Below are positions 56,403 through 64,000 of a DNA stretch of 64,000 bases, one piece after another. The notes below the pieces were generated by a model. The model was not told the DNA's origin, did no database searches, and worked only from the letters and a program-made list of their open reading frames with translations. Both the position numbers and the translations under genes were made by a program. Within the stretch, counting starts at the first letter, position 1. Every line of letters begins with the position of its first letter. Source of the stretch: Modestobacter lapidis (GTDB lineage: Bacteria > Actinomycetota > Actinomycetes > Mycobacteriales > Geodermatophilaceae); NCBI GenBank assembly GCA_019779905.1, contig JABAKE010000011.1, forward strand, positions 62,001 to 126,000. The letters run 5' to 3'.

Positions 56403-57731
56403 GTGCCGCTCACCCCTGTGCTCACCCAGCGCTTCGCCGCCGACCGCTCCTGGACCCTGGAGGCCTACGAGCGGCTCGACGGCTACCGGGCGCTGCGCAC
56501 CGCGCTGACCATGACCCCCGACGACCTGGTCGGCCTGGTCAAGGACTCCGGCCTGCGCGGTCGCGGCGGCGCCGGGTTCCCGACCGGCCTGAAGTGGAGC
56601 TTCATCCCGCAGCCCAAGCCCGGGGAGACCCCCACCGGGCCGGCCGCGGCCCCCAAGTACCTGGTCGTCAACGCCGACGAGGGGGAGCCGGGCACCTGCA
56701 AGGACCTGCCGCTGATGATGGCCGACCCGCACTCGCTGGTGGAGGGCGTGATCATCTCCGCCTACGCGATCCGCTCGCAGTTCGCGGTGATCTACGTCCG
56801 TGGTGAGGCGGTGCACGCCCACCGCCGCCTGATGGCCGCAGTGCAGGAGGCCTACGCCGCCGGCTACCTGGGCCGCGACGTCCTCGGCTCGGGCTACGAC
56901 CTGGAACTGGTCGTCCACGCCGGCGCGGGCGCCTACATCTGCGGGGAGGAGACCGCGCTGCTGGACTCCCTGGAGGGCTACCGCGGCCAGCCGCGGCTGA
57001 AGCCGCCGTTCCCTGCCGTGGCCGGCCTCTACGGCGCCCCGACGGTGATCAACAACGTCGAGACCCTGGCCAGCGTCCCGTACGTGGTGCGCGGCGGGGC
57101 CGCCTGGTTCAAGGCGTTCGGGCCGGAGAAGTCACCGGGCCCGAAGATCTACTCGCTGTCCGGCCGGGTGGTGCGGCCGGGGCAGTACGAGGCCCCGATG
57201 GGAACGACGATGCGCGAGCTGCTCGAGCTCGCCGGTGGGGTGCGCCCCGGTCACCAGCTGAAGTTCTGGACGCCGGGCGGCTCGTCGACGCCGTACTTCA
57301 CCGCGGAGCACCTCGATGTCCCGCTGGACTTCGACTCCGTCGCCGCGGCCGGCTCGATGCTGGGCACCACCGCGCTGATGGTGTTCGACGAGACCGACTC
57401 CATCGTCGAGGCGACGCTGCGGTTCACCGAGTTCTACGCCCACGAGAGCTGCGGCAAGTGCACCCCCTGCCGGGAGGGCACGTACTGGCTGGTCCAGATC
57501 CTGCAGCGGCTGGTCGACGGGCAGGGGCGCGCCGCCGACCTCGACCTGCTGACCGACACCTGCGACAACATCCTCGGTCGCGCGTTCTGCGCCCTCGGTG
57601 ACGGTGCCACGAGCTGCATCGCCAGCTCGCTGAAGTACTTCCGGGACGACTACGTCGCGCTGCTCCCGCCGCAGGAGCAGGACCGGCTGGGTCGCTCCCT
57701 CCGACTCGAGCCCGTGGGAGCTGCCTCGTGA
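56403..57731 (+). CDS. nuoF: NADH-quinone oxidoreductase subunit F
   Basis: 442 residues, the NADH- and FMN-binding subunit with cluster N3. GRGGAGFPTGLKWSF (NADH), NADEGEPGTCKD (FMN), CGEETALLDSLEG and HESCGKCTPCREGTYW plus TFC-type Cys (RAFCALGDGA) are intact. GTG 56403, 3 nt after nuoE. The stop overlaps the next linker frame. Confidence 0.97.
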   Translation: MPLTPVLTQRFAADRSWTLEAYERLDGYRALRTALTMTPDDLVGLVKDSGLRGRGGAGFPTGLKWSFIPQPKPGETPTGPAAAPKYLVVNADEGEPGTCKDLPLMMADPHSLVEGVIISAYAIRSQFAVIYVRGEAVHAHRRLMAAVQEAYAAGYLGRDVLGSGYDLELVVHAGAGAYICGEETALLDSLEGYRGQPRLKPPFPAVAGLYGAPTVINNVETLASVPYVVRGGAAWFKAFGPEKSPGPKIYSLSGRVVRPGQYEAPMGTTMRELLELAGGVRPGHQLKFWTPGGSSTPYFTAEHLDVPLDFDSVAAAGSMLGTTALMVFDETDSIVEATLRFTEFYAHESCGKCTPCREGTYWLVQILQRLVDGQGRAADLDLLTDTCDNILGRAFCALGDGATSCIASSLKYFRDDYVALLPPQEQDRLGRSLRLEPVGAAS

Positions 57732-57808
57732 GCGAGCTTGCGAGGTCACGCAGAGACACAGCACGACACGGCACTGAGCCGACGAGCGCCAGCGAGGAGG
57801 ACCAGTGA
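57728..57808 (+). CDS. Linker mini-ORF between nuoF and nuoG
   Basis: 27 codons (26 residues) beginning [13 protein letters not shown] and ending [12 protein letters not shown] overlaps the nuoF stop, and TGA overlaps the nuoG GTG (57805). It shares TGAGCGAGCT, GCGAG-TCA, CAGAGA, CGACGAGCG and CAGCGAGGAG in the same order with the nuoD/nuoE linker, three bases shorter but still in frame. It also contains GAGCTTGCGAG, the core of the murB/nuoE repeats. Peptide function unknown; translational coupling is the simplest role. Confidence 0.55.
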   Translation: MSELARSRRDTARHGTEPTSASEEDQ

Positions 57809-60285
57809 CCACCCCTGCTACCCCGGAGCCGGCGCCGGCGGTGCCGCCGGCGGTGCCCGGACCGCACACCCCGCCCGACGCCGTCCACTGCACGATCGAC
57901 GGCTTCGAGGTCGCCGTCCCGAAGGGCACGCTGATCATCCGGGCCGCCGAGCAGCTCGGCATCCAGATCCCGCGGTTCTGCGACCACCCCCTGCTGGACC
58001 CGATCGGGGCCTGCCGCCAGTGCCTGGTGGAGGTGGAGGGTCAGCGCAAGCCGGCGGCGTCCTGCACCACCCCGGTGGCCCCGGACATGGTGGTGAAGAC
58101 CCAGCTGACCAGCCCGGTCGCCGACAAGGCGCAGCAGGGCAACATGGAGTTCCTGCTGATCAACCACCCGCTGGACTGCCCGGTCTGCGACAAGGGGGGC
58201 GAGTGCCCGCTGCAGAACCAGGCGATGAGCAACGGCCGCGCCGAGTCCCGGTTCGTCGACGTCAAGCGCACCTACCCCAAGCCGCTGCCGATCAGCAGCC
58301 AGGTGCTGCTGGACCGGGAGCGCTGCGTGCTGTGCGCCCGGTGCACCCGGTTCAGCGAGCAGGTGGCCGGCGACGCGTTCATCCAGCTGTACGAGCGCGG
58401 GGCCCTGGAGCAGGTCGCCATCTCACCCGAGGACCCGTTCGAGAGCTACTTCTCCGGCAACACGATCCAGATCTGCCCGGTCGGTGCGCTCACCAGCGCT
58501 ACGTACCGGTTCCGCGCCCGGCCCTTCGACCTGCGCAGCGAGCCCAGCGTGTGCGAGCACTGCGCGAGCGGGTGTGCCCAGCGCACCGACTACCGCCGCG
58601 GTGCCGTCATGCGCCGGCTGGCCGGCGAGGACCCCGCGGTCAACGAGGAGTGGAACTGCGACAAGGGTCGCTTCGCCTTCCGCTACCCGGCGTCCAACGA
58701 GCGGCTCACCGGCCCGCTGGTCCGGCGGGACGGGGAGCTGCAGCCGGCCTCGTGGCCGGAGGCCTGGGCCGCTGCCGCGGCCGGCCTGGGCGCCGCGCGG
58801 GCGGCCGGCGGCGTGGGCGTGCTGCCCGGTGGCCGGCTGACCGTCGAGGACGCCTACGCCTACGCCAAGTTCGCCCGCGTCGCGCTGGGCACCAACGACG
58901 TCGACGCCCGGGCCCGCGCGCACTCGGGTGAGGAGCTGGCCTTCCTCGCCGCGTCCGTCGCGGGCACCGGGCCCGGCGCCGGGGCCGTCACCTACGACGA
59001 CCTCACCGCTGCCCCGACGGTGCTGCTGGTCGGTTTCGAGCCCGAGGAGGAGTCGCCGATCGTCTTCTTGCGGCTGCGCCGCGCGGTCCGGACCCGGGGA
59101 TTGCAGGTGCTGGACATCGCGCCGTACGTCACCCGCGCGGCGGAGAAGCTGAAGGCCACCACGCTGGCCACGCCGCCCGGTGGTGAGGCCCGTGCGCTGA
59201 GAGCACTCGCCGAGGACGACGGCTCCGCGCACGTCGCCGCGCTGCGCCGCCCCGGTGCGGTGCTGGTGGCCGGCGAACGGCTGGCCGAGGTCCCCGGCGG
59301 CTTCTCGGCGCTGACCGCGCTCGCCGCCGCCACCGGGGCGCGGATCGCCTGGGTGCCGCGCCGGGCAGGGGAGCGCGGTGCTCTCGAGGCCGGCGCCCTG
59401 CCCGGGCTGCTGCCCGGTGGCCGCACGGTCACCGACGCCGACGCGCGGGCCGAGGTGGCCGCGGTGTGGGGCAGCGCGGTGCCGGAGACGCCCGGCCGCG
59501 ACCTCACCGGCATCCTGACCGCCGTGCGGGACGGCGTGCTCGGCGGCCTGCTCGTCGGCGGGGTCGACCCCGGCGACCTGCCCGACCCGGCCCTGGCCGA
59601 GGCCGCGCTCGCCGCCGCCGGCTTCGTGGTCAGCCTCGAGCTGTTCCCCACCGCCGTCACCGCCCGGGCCGACGTCGTCCTGCCGGTCGCCGCCGCGCCG
59701 GAGAAGGCCGGCGCCTACCTGGACTGGGAGGGGCGGATCCGGCCCTTCGACGCCACGTTGCACGGCACCGGACAGCTCTCCGACGGCCGGGTGCTGCAGG
59801 GGCTCGCCGACGAGCTGGGCGTGGACCTCCGGCTGCCGACCATCCCGGCGGCCCGCGCCGAGCTCGTCGCCCTCGGTGGGGCCGGCCGTGCGGCCACCCC
59901 CCGCGGCCTGGCTGCGCGCCCGGCGCCGGTTCCGGTGCTGACCGGCGACGACACCGGGGAGGAGGCGCTGCTGGCCTCCTGGCGGCAGCTCCTGGACGTC
60001 GGCACGCTCCAGCGTGACGAGCCGGCCCTCGCCGGCACGGCCCGCCCGCCGGTCGCCCGGCTGGGCAAGGAGGCCGCGCGCCGGCTCGGCCTGGCCGACG
60101 GTGACCCGCTGGTCGTGTCCGGTCCGGCCGGCTCGGTGCGCCTGCCGGTGCGGGTGGTCGAGATGCCCGACCGGGTGGTCTGGCTGCCGACGCGGTCCCC
60201 GGGCTGTGCCATCCGCACCGATCTCGGCGCCGGCCCCGGATCCGTCGTCCGGATCTCCGTCGGTGCCGCCGGAGGTGCCGCGTGA
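57805..60285 (+). CDS. nuoG: NADH-quinone oxidoreductase subunit G
   Basis: 826 residues. The N-terminal part has the [2Fe-2S] ferredoxin motif ([22 protein letters not shown]), the His/Cys cluster ([20 protein letters not shown]) and [17 protein letters not shown]...CPVGAL. A molybdopterin-oxidoreductase-like region follows, with [13 protein letters not shown] preceding it as an extra Cys set (N7-type). The C-terminus ends in the dinucleotide-binding-like beta-barrel ([19 protein letters not shown]). GTG 57805; the stop overlaps nuoH by GTGA. Confidence 0.97.
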   Translation: MTTPATPEPAPAVPPAVPGPHTPPDAVHCTIDGFEVAVPKGTLIIRAAEQLGIQIPRFCDHPLLDPIGACRQCLVEVEGQRKPAASCTTPVAPDMVVKTQLTSPVADKAQQGNMEFLLINHPLDCPVCDKGGECPLQNQAMSNGRAESRFVDVKRTYPKPLPISSQVLLDRERCVLCARCTRFSEQVAGDAFIQLYERGALEQVAISPEDPFESYFSGNTIQICPVGALTSATYRFRARPFDLRSEPSVCEHCASGCAQRTDYRRGAVMRRLAGEDPAVNEEWNCDKGRFAFRYPASNERLTGPLVRRDGELQPASWPEAWAAAAAGLGAARAAGGVGVLPGGRLTVEDAYAYAKFARVALGTNDVDARARAHSGEELAFLAASVAGTGPGAGAVTYDDLTAAPTVLLVGFEPEEESPIVFLRLRRAVRTRGLQVLDIAPYVTRAAEKLKATTLATPPGGEARALRALAEDDGSAHVAALRRPGAVLVAGERLAEVPGGFSALTALAAATGARIAWVPRRAGERGALEAGALPGLLPGGRTVTDADARAEVAAVWGSAVPETPGRDLTGILTAVRDGVLGGLLVGGVDPGDLPDPALAEAALAAAGFVVSLELFPTAVTARADVVLPVAAAPEKAGAYLDWEGRIRPFDATLHGTGQLSDGRVLQGLADELGVDLRLPTIPAARAELVALGGAGRAATPRGLAARPAPVPVLTGDDTGEEALLASWRQLLDVGTLQRDEPALAGTARPPVARLGKEAARRLGLADGDPLVVSGPAGSVRLPVRVVEMPDRVVWLPTRSPGCAIRTDLGAGPGSVVRISVGAAGGAA

Positions 60286-61760
60286 CGGGTGTGCTCGCCG
60301 CTCCCGACCAGCCGACCCTCGAGGACTTCGGGAACGACGTCTGGTGGATCGTGCTCATCAAGGTCGTCGGCGTCTTCGGCGTCCTGGTCCTGATGACGCT
60401 GTTCGCGATCGTCTTCGAGCGCAAGGTCGTCGCCCGGATGCAGCAGCGGATCGGCCCGAACCGGGTCGGTCCGCGGGGGTACCTGCAGAGCCTCGCCGAC
60501 GGCCTGAAGCTGGCCTTCAAGGAGGACATCATGCCGGCGCTGGCCGACCGGCCGGTGTACTTCCTGGCCCCGGTGATCGCCACGATCCCGGCGTTCCTGG
60601 CCTTCTCGGTGATCCCGCTGGGCCCGACGGTGAGCATCTTCGGCGAGCGCACCCCGCTCCAGCTCATCGACGCCCCGATCGGCGTGCTCATCGTGCTGGC
60701 CTGCTCGGCCATGGGCATCTACGGCATCGTGCTCGGCGGTTGGGCCTCCGGCTCCACCTACCCGCTGCTGGGCGCGATGCGCAGCGCGGCGCAGATGGTC
60801 AGCTACGAGATCGCGATGGGGCTGTCCATCGTCGCGGTCTTCCTCTACGCCGGAACCATGTCCACCTCGGAGATCGTCGCGGCGCAGGCCGACGGAACCC
60901 AGCTGAGCTTCTTCGGCGTCGAGTTCACCGGCCCCAGCTGGTACGCGCTCCTCCTGCCGGTCTCCTTCGTCATCTACTTCATCGCCGTGGTGGGTGAGAC
61001 CAACCGGGCCCCCTTCGACCTCCCCGAGGCCGAGAGCGAGCTGGTCGGCGGCTTCCACACCGAGTACTCGTCGCTGAAGTTCGCGCTGTTCTTCCTCGCC
61101 GAGTACGTCAACATCGTCACCGTCTCCGCGCTGGCCGCCACGCTGTTCCTGGGCGGCTGGCGGGCGCCCTGGCCGATCTCGATCTGGGACGGCGCCAACA
61201 CCGGCTGGTGGCCGCTGCTGTGGTTCTTCGGCAAGGTCGTCGTCGCGCTGTTCGTCTTCGTCTGGCTGCGCGGCACGCTGCCCCGGCTGCGCTACGACCA
61301 GTTCATGCGCTTCGGCTGGAAGGTGCTCGTCCCCGTCGCCCTGGTGTGGATCCTCGTGGTGGCCACGATGCGGACGGTGTCGCGGGAGGCCGACCTCGAC
61401 GGCGGTGAGGTCGCGGTCTTCATCGGCGTGCCCATCGCACTGCTGTTCCTCGCCGGGCTGTTCATCGCCTCCCGGGTGAGCAACCGGACCACCCGCCGGG
61501 CGGCCGAGGCCGCAGCAGCCGGCGCGGTGAACCCGACCGAGCCCGAACCCGAGGTGCTGCCACCCGCCGGCCCGCGTCGGCGACCGGCCGACCGCACCGG
61601 CCCGGACCGCGCCGAGGGCGGGTTCCCCATCCCGCCGATGGACCTGGTCGTGCCGCCGTCCCCGCGGCTGGGCGGCCGCGAGTCGGTCGCGGCGGGCAGC
61701 GTCGTCAGCACCGGCCGCCGCAGCACCGGCACCACCCCCGAGGAGGACGACGATGCCTGA
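60282..61760 (+). CDS. nuoH: NADH-quinone oxidoreductase subunit H
   Basis: 492 residues, eight or nine membrane helices bordering the quinone chamber. [51 protein letters not shown] and [25 protein letters not shown] are complete. The last about 75 residues are a Pro/Arg/Asp-rich cytosolic tail not found in E. coli. GTG overlap with nuoG; overlaps nuoI by 8 nt. Confidence 0.97.
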   Translation: MTGVLAAPDQPTLEDFGNDVWWIVLIKVVGVFGVLVLMTLFAIVFERKVVARMQQRIGPNRVGPRGYLQSLADGLKLAFKEDIMPALADRPVYFLAPVIATIPAFLAFSVIPLGPTVSIFGERTPLQLIDAPIGVLIVLACSAMGIYGIVLGGWASGSTYPLLGAMRSAAQMVSYEIAMGLSIVAVFLYAGTMSTSEIVAAQADGTQLSFFGVEFTGPSWYALLLPVSFVIYFIAVVGETNRAPFDLPEAESELVGGFHTEYSSLKFALFFLAEYVNIVTVSALAATLFLGGWRAPWPISIWDGANTGWWPLLWFFGKVVVALFVFVWLRGTLPRLRYDQFMRFGWKVLVPVALVWILVVATMRTVSREADLDGGEVAVFIGVPIALLFLAGLFIASRVSNRTTRRAAEAAAAGAVNPTEPEPEVLPPAGPRRRPADRTGPDRAEGGFPIPPMDLVVPPSPRLGGRESVAAGSVVSTGRRSTGTTPEEDDDA

Positions 61761-62379
61761 CAACACCCCGGCCGAGCGCGCCGGCGGGGCGGTCGCCCGC
61801 ACCACCGGCGCGTCCGCGTCACCGCCGGAGAAGCGCGCGAGCTGGTTGCCCGGCCCGGCGCAGGGTTTCGGGGTCACCTTCGCCACGATGTTCAAGAAGG
61901 TGACCACCGAGGAGTACCCGGAGGTCCCCAAGCAGACCAAGCCCCGCTACCACGGGCGGCACGTGCTCAACCGGCACCCCGACGGGCTGGAGAAGTGCGT
62001 GGGCTGCGAGCTCTGCGCCTGGGCCTGCCCGGCCGATGCCATCTACGTCGAGGGCGGCGACAACACCGAGGACGCCCGGTTCTCGCCGGGTGAGCGGTAC
62101 GGCGCCGTCTACCAGATCAACTACCTGCGCTGCATCTTCTGCGGGTTGTGCATCGAGGCGTGCCCGACCCGGTCGCTGACGATGAGCAACGACTTCGAGC
62201 TGGCCGACGACAACCGGCAGGACCTCATCTTCACCAAGGAACAGCTCATGGCCCCGTTGCTGCCGGGCATGGAGGCGCCGCCGCACCCGATGCGGCTGGG
62301 CTCGGACGAGAAGGACTACTACCTGCGTGACCCGCGGCCCGGATCGCCGGCCGAACCGGTCATCGAGGAGTCCGCATGA
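61753..62379 (+). CDS. nuoI: NADH-quinone oxidoreductase subunit I
   Basis: 208 residues with two [4Fe-4S] motifs: [20 protein letters not shown] and [16 protein letters not shown] (N6a, N6b). The N-terminus carries a leader ([17 protein letters not shown]) before the amphipathic [11 protein letters not shown] segment. ATG 61753 lies inside nuoH; the stop overlaps nuoJ by ATGA. Confidence 0.97.
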   Translation: MPDNTPAERAGGAVARTTGASASPPEKRASWLPGPAQGFGVTFATMFKKVTTEEYPEVPKQTKPRYHGRHVLNRHPDGLEKCVGCELCAWACPADAIYVEGGDNTEDARFSPGERYGAVYQINYLRCIFCGLCIEACPTRSLTMSNDFELADDNRQDLIFTKEQLMAPLLPGMEAPPHPMRLGSDEKDYYLRDPRPGSPAEPVIEESA

Positions 62380-63269
62380 GCGTGCTCGCCGCCGCAGCGG
62401 GCAGCGAGGTGGTCATCGGTACCGGGGAGACGATCGTCTTCTGGGTGCTGGGGCCGGTCGCGCTCGCTGGTGCCCTCGGCATGGTCCTCAGTCGCAACGC
62501 GATGCACTCCGCACTGTGGCTGGTCAGCACCATGCTCTCGCTGGGCGTCCTCTACGTCGTCCAGGAGGCGCCCTTCCTCGGGGCGGTGCAGATCATCGTC
62601 TACACCGGCGCGATCATGATCCTCTTCCTCTTCGTGCTGATGCTGGTGGGCCGTGACTCCGCCGACTCGGTGGTGGAGACGCTGCGCGGCCAGCGGATCG
62701 CCGCCACGGTGCTGGGGATCGGCTTCGCCGCCCTGGTCGGAGCCGGCATCGCCCGGGCGACCCGGGACCTGCCCGTCGTCGGCCTGGCGGGCGTCCAGGC
62801 GGGCCCCGGGGGAGCCGCCGACGGCAACGTGGAGGCCGTCGCCGCCGCGCTCTACGGCCGGTACCTGCTGGCCTTCGAGGTCACCGGGGCACTGCTCATC
62901 GTGGCGGCGGTGGGCGCCCTGGTGCTCACCCACGTCGAACGCCAGCCGGGCGAGCGGCGGACCCAGAAGGAGCTGTCCCGGGCCCGGTTCCTCGGCAGCG
63001 ACACGCCGCAGACCCATCCCGGGCCAGGGGTGTACGCGCGGGCCAACTCCATCGCCGCACCCGGCCGGCTGCCCGACGGAGCACCCGCGCCGGCGAGCTT
63101 CAGCACCGGGGTGGAACCGCAACGGGTCGACGAGCTGCCCCCGACGGGCAGCACCGGGGCCGAACGCGCCGGTATCCGGCACAGCGGCGGCACCGACGCC
63201 GCCCTCGGGACCCTGGGCGGCGCCACGAACGGGCCCACCCCCGGCAGCGGGTCAGGGGCGCCGCGGTGA
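62376..63269 (+). CDS. nuoJ: NADH-quinone oxidoreductase subunit J
   Basis: 297 residues, five membrane helices within the first 190. [52 protein letters not shown] is the conserved core including the pi-bulge helix. An extra cytosolic tail of about 100 residues follows (Pro/Gly/Thr-rich, with [12 protein letters not shown]). ATG overlaps nuoI. A 105-nt frame with hairpins joins it to nuoK. Confidence 0.95.
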   Translation: MSVLAAAAGSEVVIGTGETIVFWVLGPVALAGALGMVLSRNAMHSALWLVSTMLSLGVLYVVQEAPFLGAVQIIVYTGAIMILFLFVLMLVGRDSADSVVETLRGQRIAATVLGIGFAALVGAGIARATRDLPVVGLAGVQAGPGGAADGNVEAVAAALYGRYLLAFEVTGALLIVAAVGALVLTHVERQPGERRTQKELSRARFLGSDTPQTHPGPGVYARANSIAAPGRLPDGAPAPASFSTGVEPQRVDELPPTGSTGAERAGIRHSGGTDAALGTLGGATNGPTPGSGSGAPR

Positions 63270-63370
63270 GCCGGCGTGCGGGCTCACCCCTCAGGAGAAC
63301 GGCACGGGGAACGCTCCCGGCGAGCTGGGAGCGTCTCCCGCTCGCTGCGGACACCGAGGAGGCGTCGTGA
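63266..63370 (+). other. 35-codon linker frame with hairpins, nuoJ to nuoK
   Basis: GTG at 63266 overlaps the nuoJ stop; TGA at 63368-63370 overlaps the nuoK GTG. Encodes 34 residues starting [15 protein letters not shown]. Two hairpins lie inside: GTGAGCC...GGCTCAC at its start, and ACGCTCCC-N8-GGGAGCGT. GAGGAG precedes nuoK. The 5' GTGAGC..GC..GCG..CTCAC pattern resembles the other nuo linkers, but homology is weaker. Confidence 0.45.
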
Positions 63371-63666
63371 CCCTCACCTACTACCTGGTGCTGGCCGCCG
63401 TCCTCTTCACCATCGGGACGGTGGGGGTGCTGGTCCGCCGCAACGCGATCGTCGTCTTCATGTGCATCGAGTTGATGCTCAACTCGGTGAATCTCACCCT
63501 GGTGACCTTCGCCCGGTCCACCGGCACGATCGACGGCCAGATCATCGCCCTGTTCGTCATGGTGGTGGCCGCCGCGGAGGTGGTGGTCGGCCTGGCGATC
63601 ATCATGTCGATCTACCGGACCCGGAGCTCGGCCTCCGTCGACGACGTCAACCTGCTGAAGTACTGA
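63367..63666 (+). CDS. nuoK: NADH-quinone oxidoreductase subunit K
   Basis: 99 residues, three membrane helices. [27 protein letters not shown] has the essential membrane Glu; [19 protein letters not shown] has the second. Homologous to MrpC antiporter subunits. GTG 63367 with GAGGAG upstream. Confidence 0.96.
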   Translation: MTLTYYLVLAAVLFTIGTVGVLVRRNAIVVFMCIELMLNSVNLTLVTFARSTGTIDGQIIALFVMVVAAAEVVVGLAIIMSIYRTRSSASVDDVNLLKY

Positions 63667-63687
63667 GCGAGACGGGGACACCGCACT

Positions 63688-64000
63688 GTGACCGGGTCTG
63701 AGACGCTGCCCGCCGACGGTCTGCTGGCCGCCTCCTGGCTGCTGATCGCGCTGCCGCTCGCCGGCGCCGCGGTCCTGCTGCTGGGTGGCCGGCGCACCGA
63801 CCGCTGGGGCCACCTGCTGGGCACTGCCACGGTGGTGGCCGCCTTCGTCATCGGGCTGCTGTGCACCGTGCAGCTCACCGGGGTGGAGGGCCGGTCGGTC
63901 CAGGTGGAACTCTTCACCTTCATCCAGACCGGCAACCTCGACGTCAGCGCCGGGCTGCTGTTCGACCCGCTGTCCGCGCTGTTCGTCCTGTTGATCACCG
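63688..64000 (+). CDS. nuoL: NADH-quinone oxidoreductase subunit L (3' end missing)
   Basis: The first 104 residues of the large antiporter-like subunit. SWLLIALPLAGAAVLLLGG is helix 1, and LDVSAGLLFDPLSALFVLLIT is the conserved segment ahead of helix 3 (family xxDxLSxxM). The frame runs off the window edge. GTG 63688, 21 nt after nuoK. Confidence 0.95.
   Translation, partial: MTGSETLPADGLLAASWLLIALPLAGAAVLLLGGRRTDRWGHLLGTATVVAAFVIGLLCTVQLTGVEGRSVQVELFTFIQTGNLDVSAGLLFDPLSALFVLLIT

Overview
This window is high-GC (well over 70% by eye) chromosomal core sequence from an actinobacterium. No phage, IS element, CRISPR array, rRNA or tRNA gene was seen. The lineage is inferred: mycothiol synthesis (mshA), SenX3/RegX3, an actinobacterial haem cluster led by rex, menaquinone rather than ubiquinone genes, a BldN-like sigma factor and a complete-style nuo operon all point to Actinomycetes. 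The gene order follows M. tuberculosis Rv0475-Rv0561 closely, while the rex/bldN neighbourhood matches Streptomyces. A Geodermatophilaceae-like organism (Blastococcus/Modestobacter/Geodermatophilus) is my best guess, not proven.

Layout. 1-4.3 kb: the end of an HbhA-like Ala/Lys-rich protein, a DUF2516 membrane protein, a PspC protein, two methyltransferase-fold proteins and murB. 4.4-11.9 kb: an SDR oxidoreductase, mshA with a YbjN-family partner, a methyltransferase, gpmA, and phoU divergent from senX3-regX3, with a PHO-box-like repeat between them. 11.85-12.3 kb: a three-unit non-coding repeat array. 12.3-18.4 kb: DUF3072, a small Cys protein, a frameshifted GlxA/AraC regulator, an Rv0495c-like protein, ppx, an internally duplicated membrane protein, proC, a gap with DnaA-box-like sites, and an excisionase-type HTH protein. 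18.6-22 kb: the 32-residue ribosomal protein bS22, an epimerase, an acyltransferase and a SerB1-like HAD phosphatase.

22-38.9 kb: an RsbN-like anti-sigma and its BldN-like ECF sigma factor, a CoA-ligase-type enzyme with a small glutaredoxin-like protein, then rex-hemA-hemC-hemD(cobA)-hemB-hemL. These are followed by a histidine phosphatase and the system II cytochrome c maturation genes (resA-like, ccdA, resB, ccsA). 39-52 kb: an Lrp regulator, DUF4229, a LysE exporter and the menaquinone genes menA, menE, menC, menD, menF, menG and menJ, interrupted by a GGDEF-EAL protein. 52-64 kb: nuoA to nuoK and the start of nuoL.

The second half is a coherent respiratory block: haem, cytochrome c, menaquinone and complex I. 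Two Rex operators tie it to NADH/NAD+ state: an imperfect one before rex-hem (26423-26440) and a perfect consensus one before menJ-nuo (50698-50715).

The least ordinary material is non-genic or barely genic. Two homologous short reading frames (about 26 codons) sit exactly between nuoD/nuoE and nuoF/nuoG, overlapping the stop and start codons on both sides. Similar start/stop geometry recurs at nuoC/nuoD and nuoJ/nuoK. A repeat family sharing the core GAGCYTGCGAG lies at the murB 3' end, inside the nuoE coding sequence and in the nuoF/nuoG linker. The regX3 repeat array, the DnaA-box-like cluster and a 24-bp perfect palindrome inside a coding sequence complete the list.
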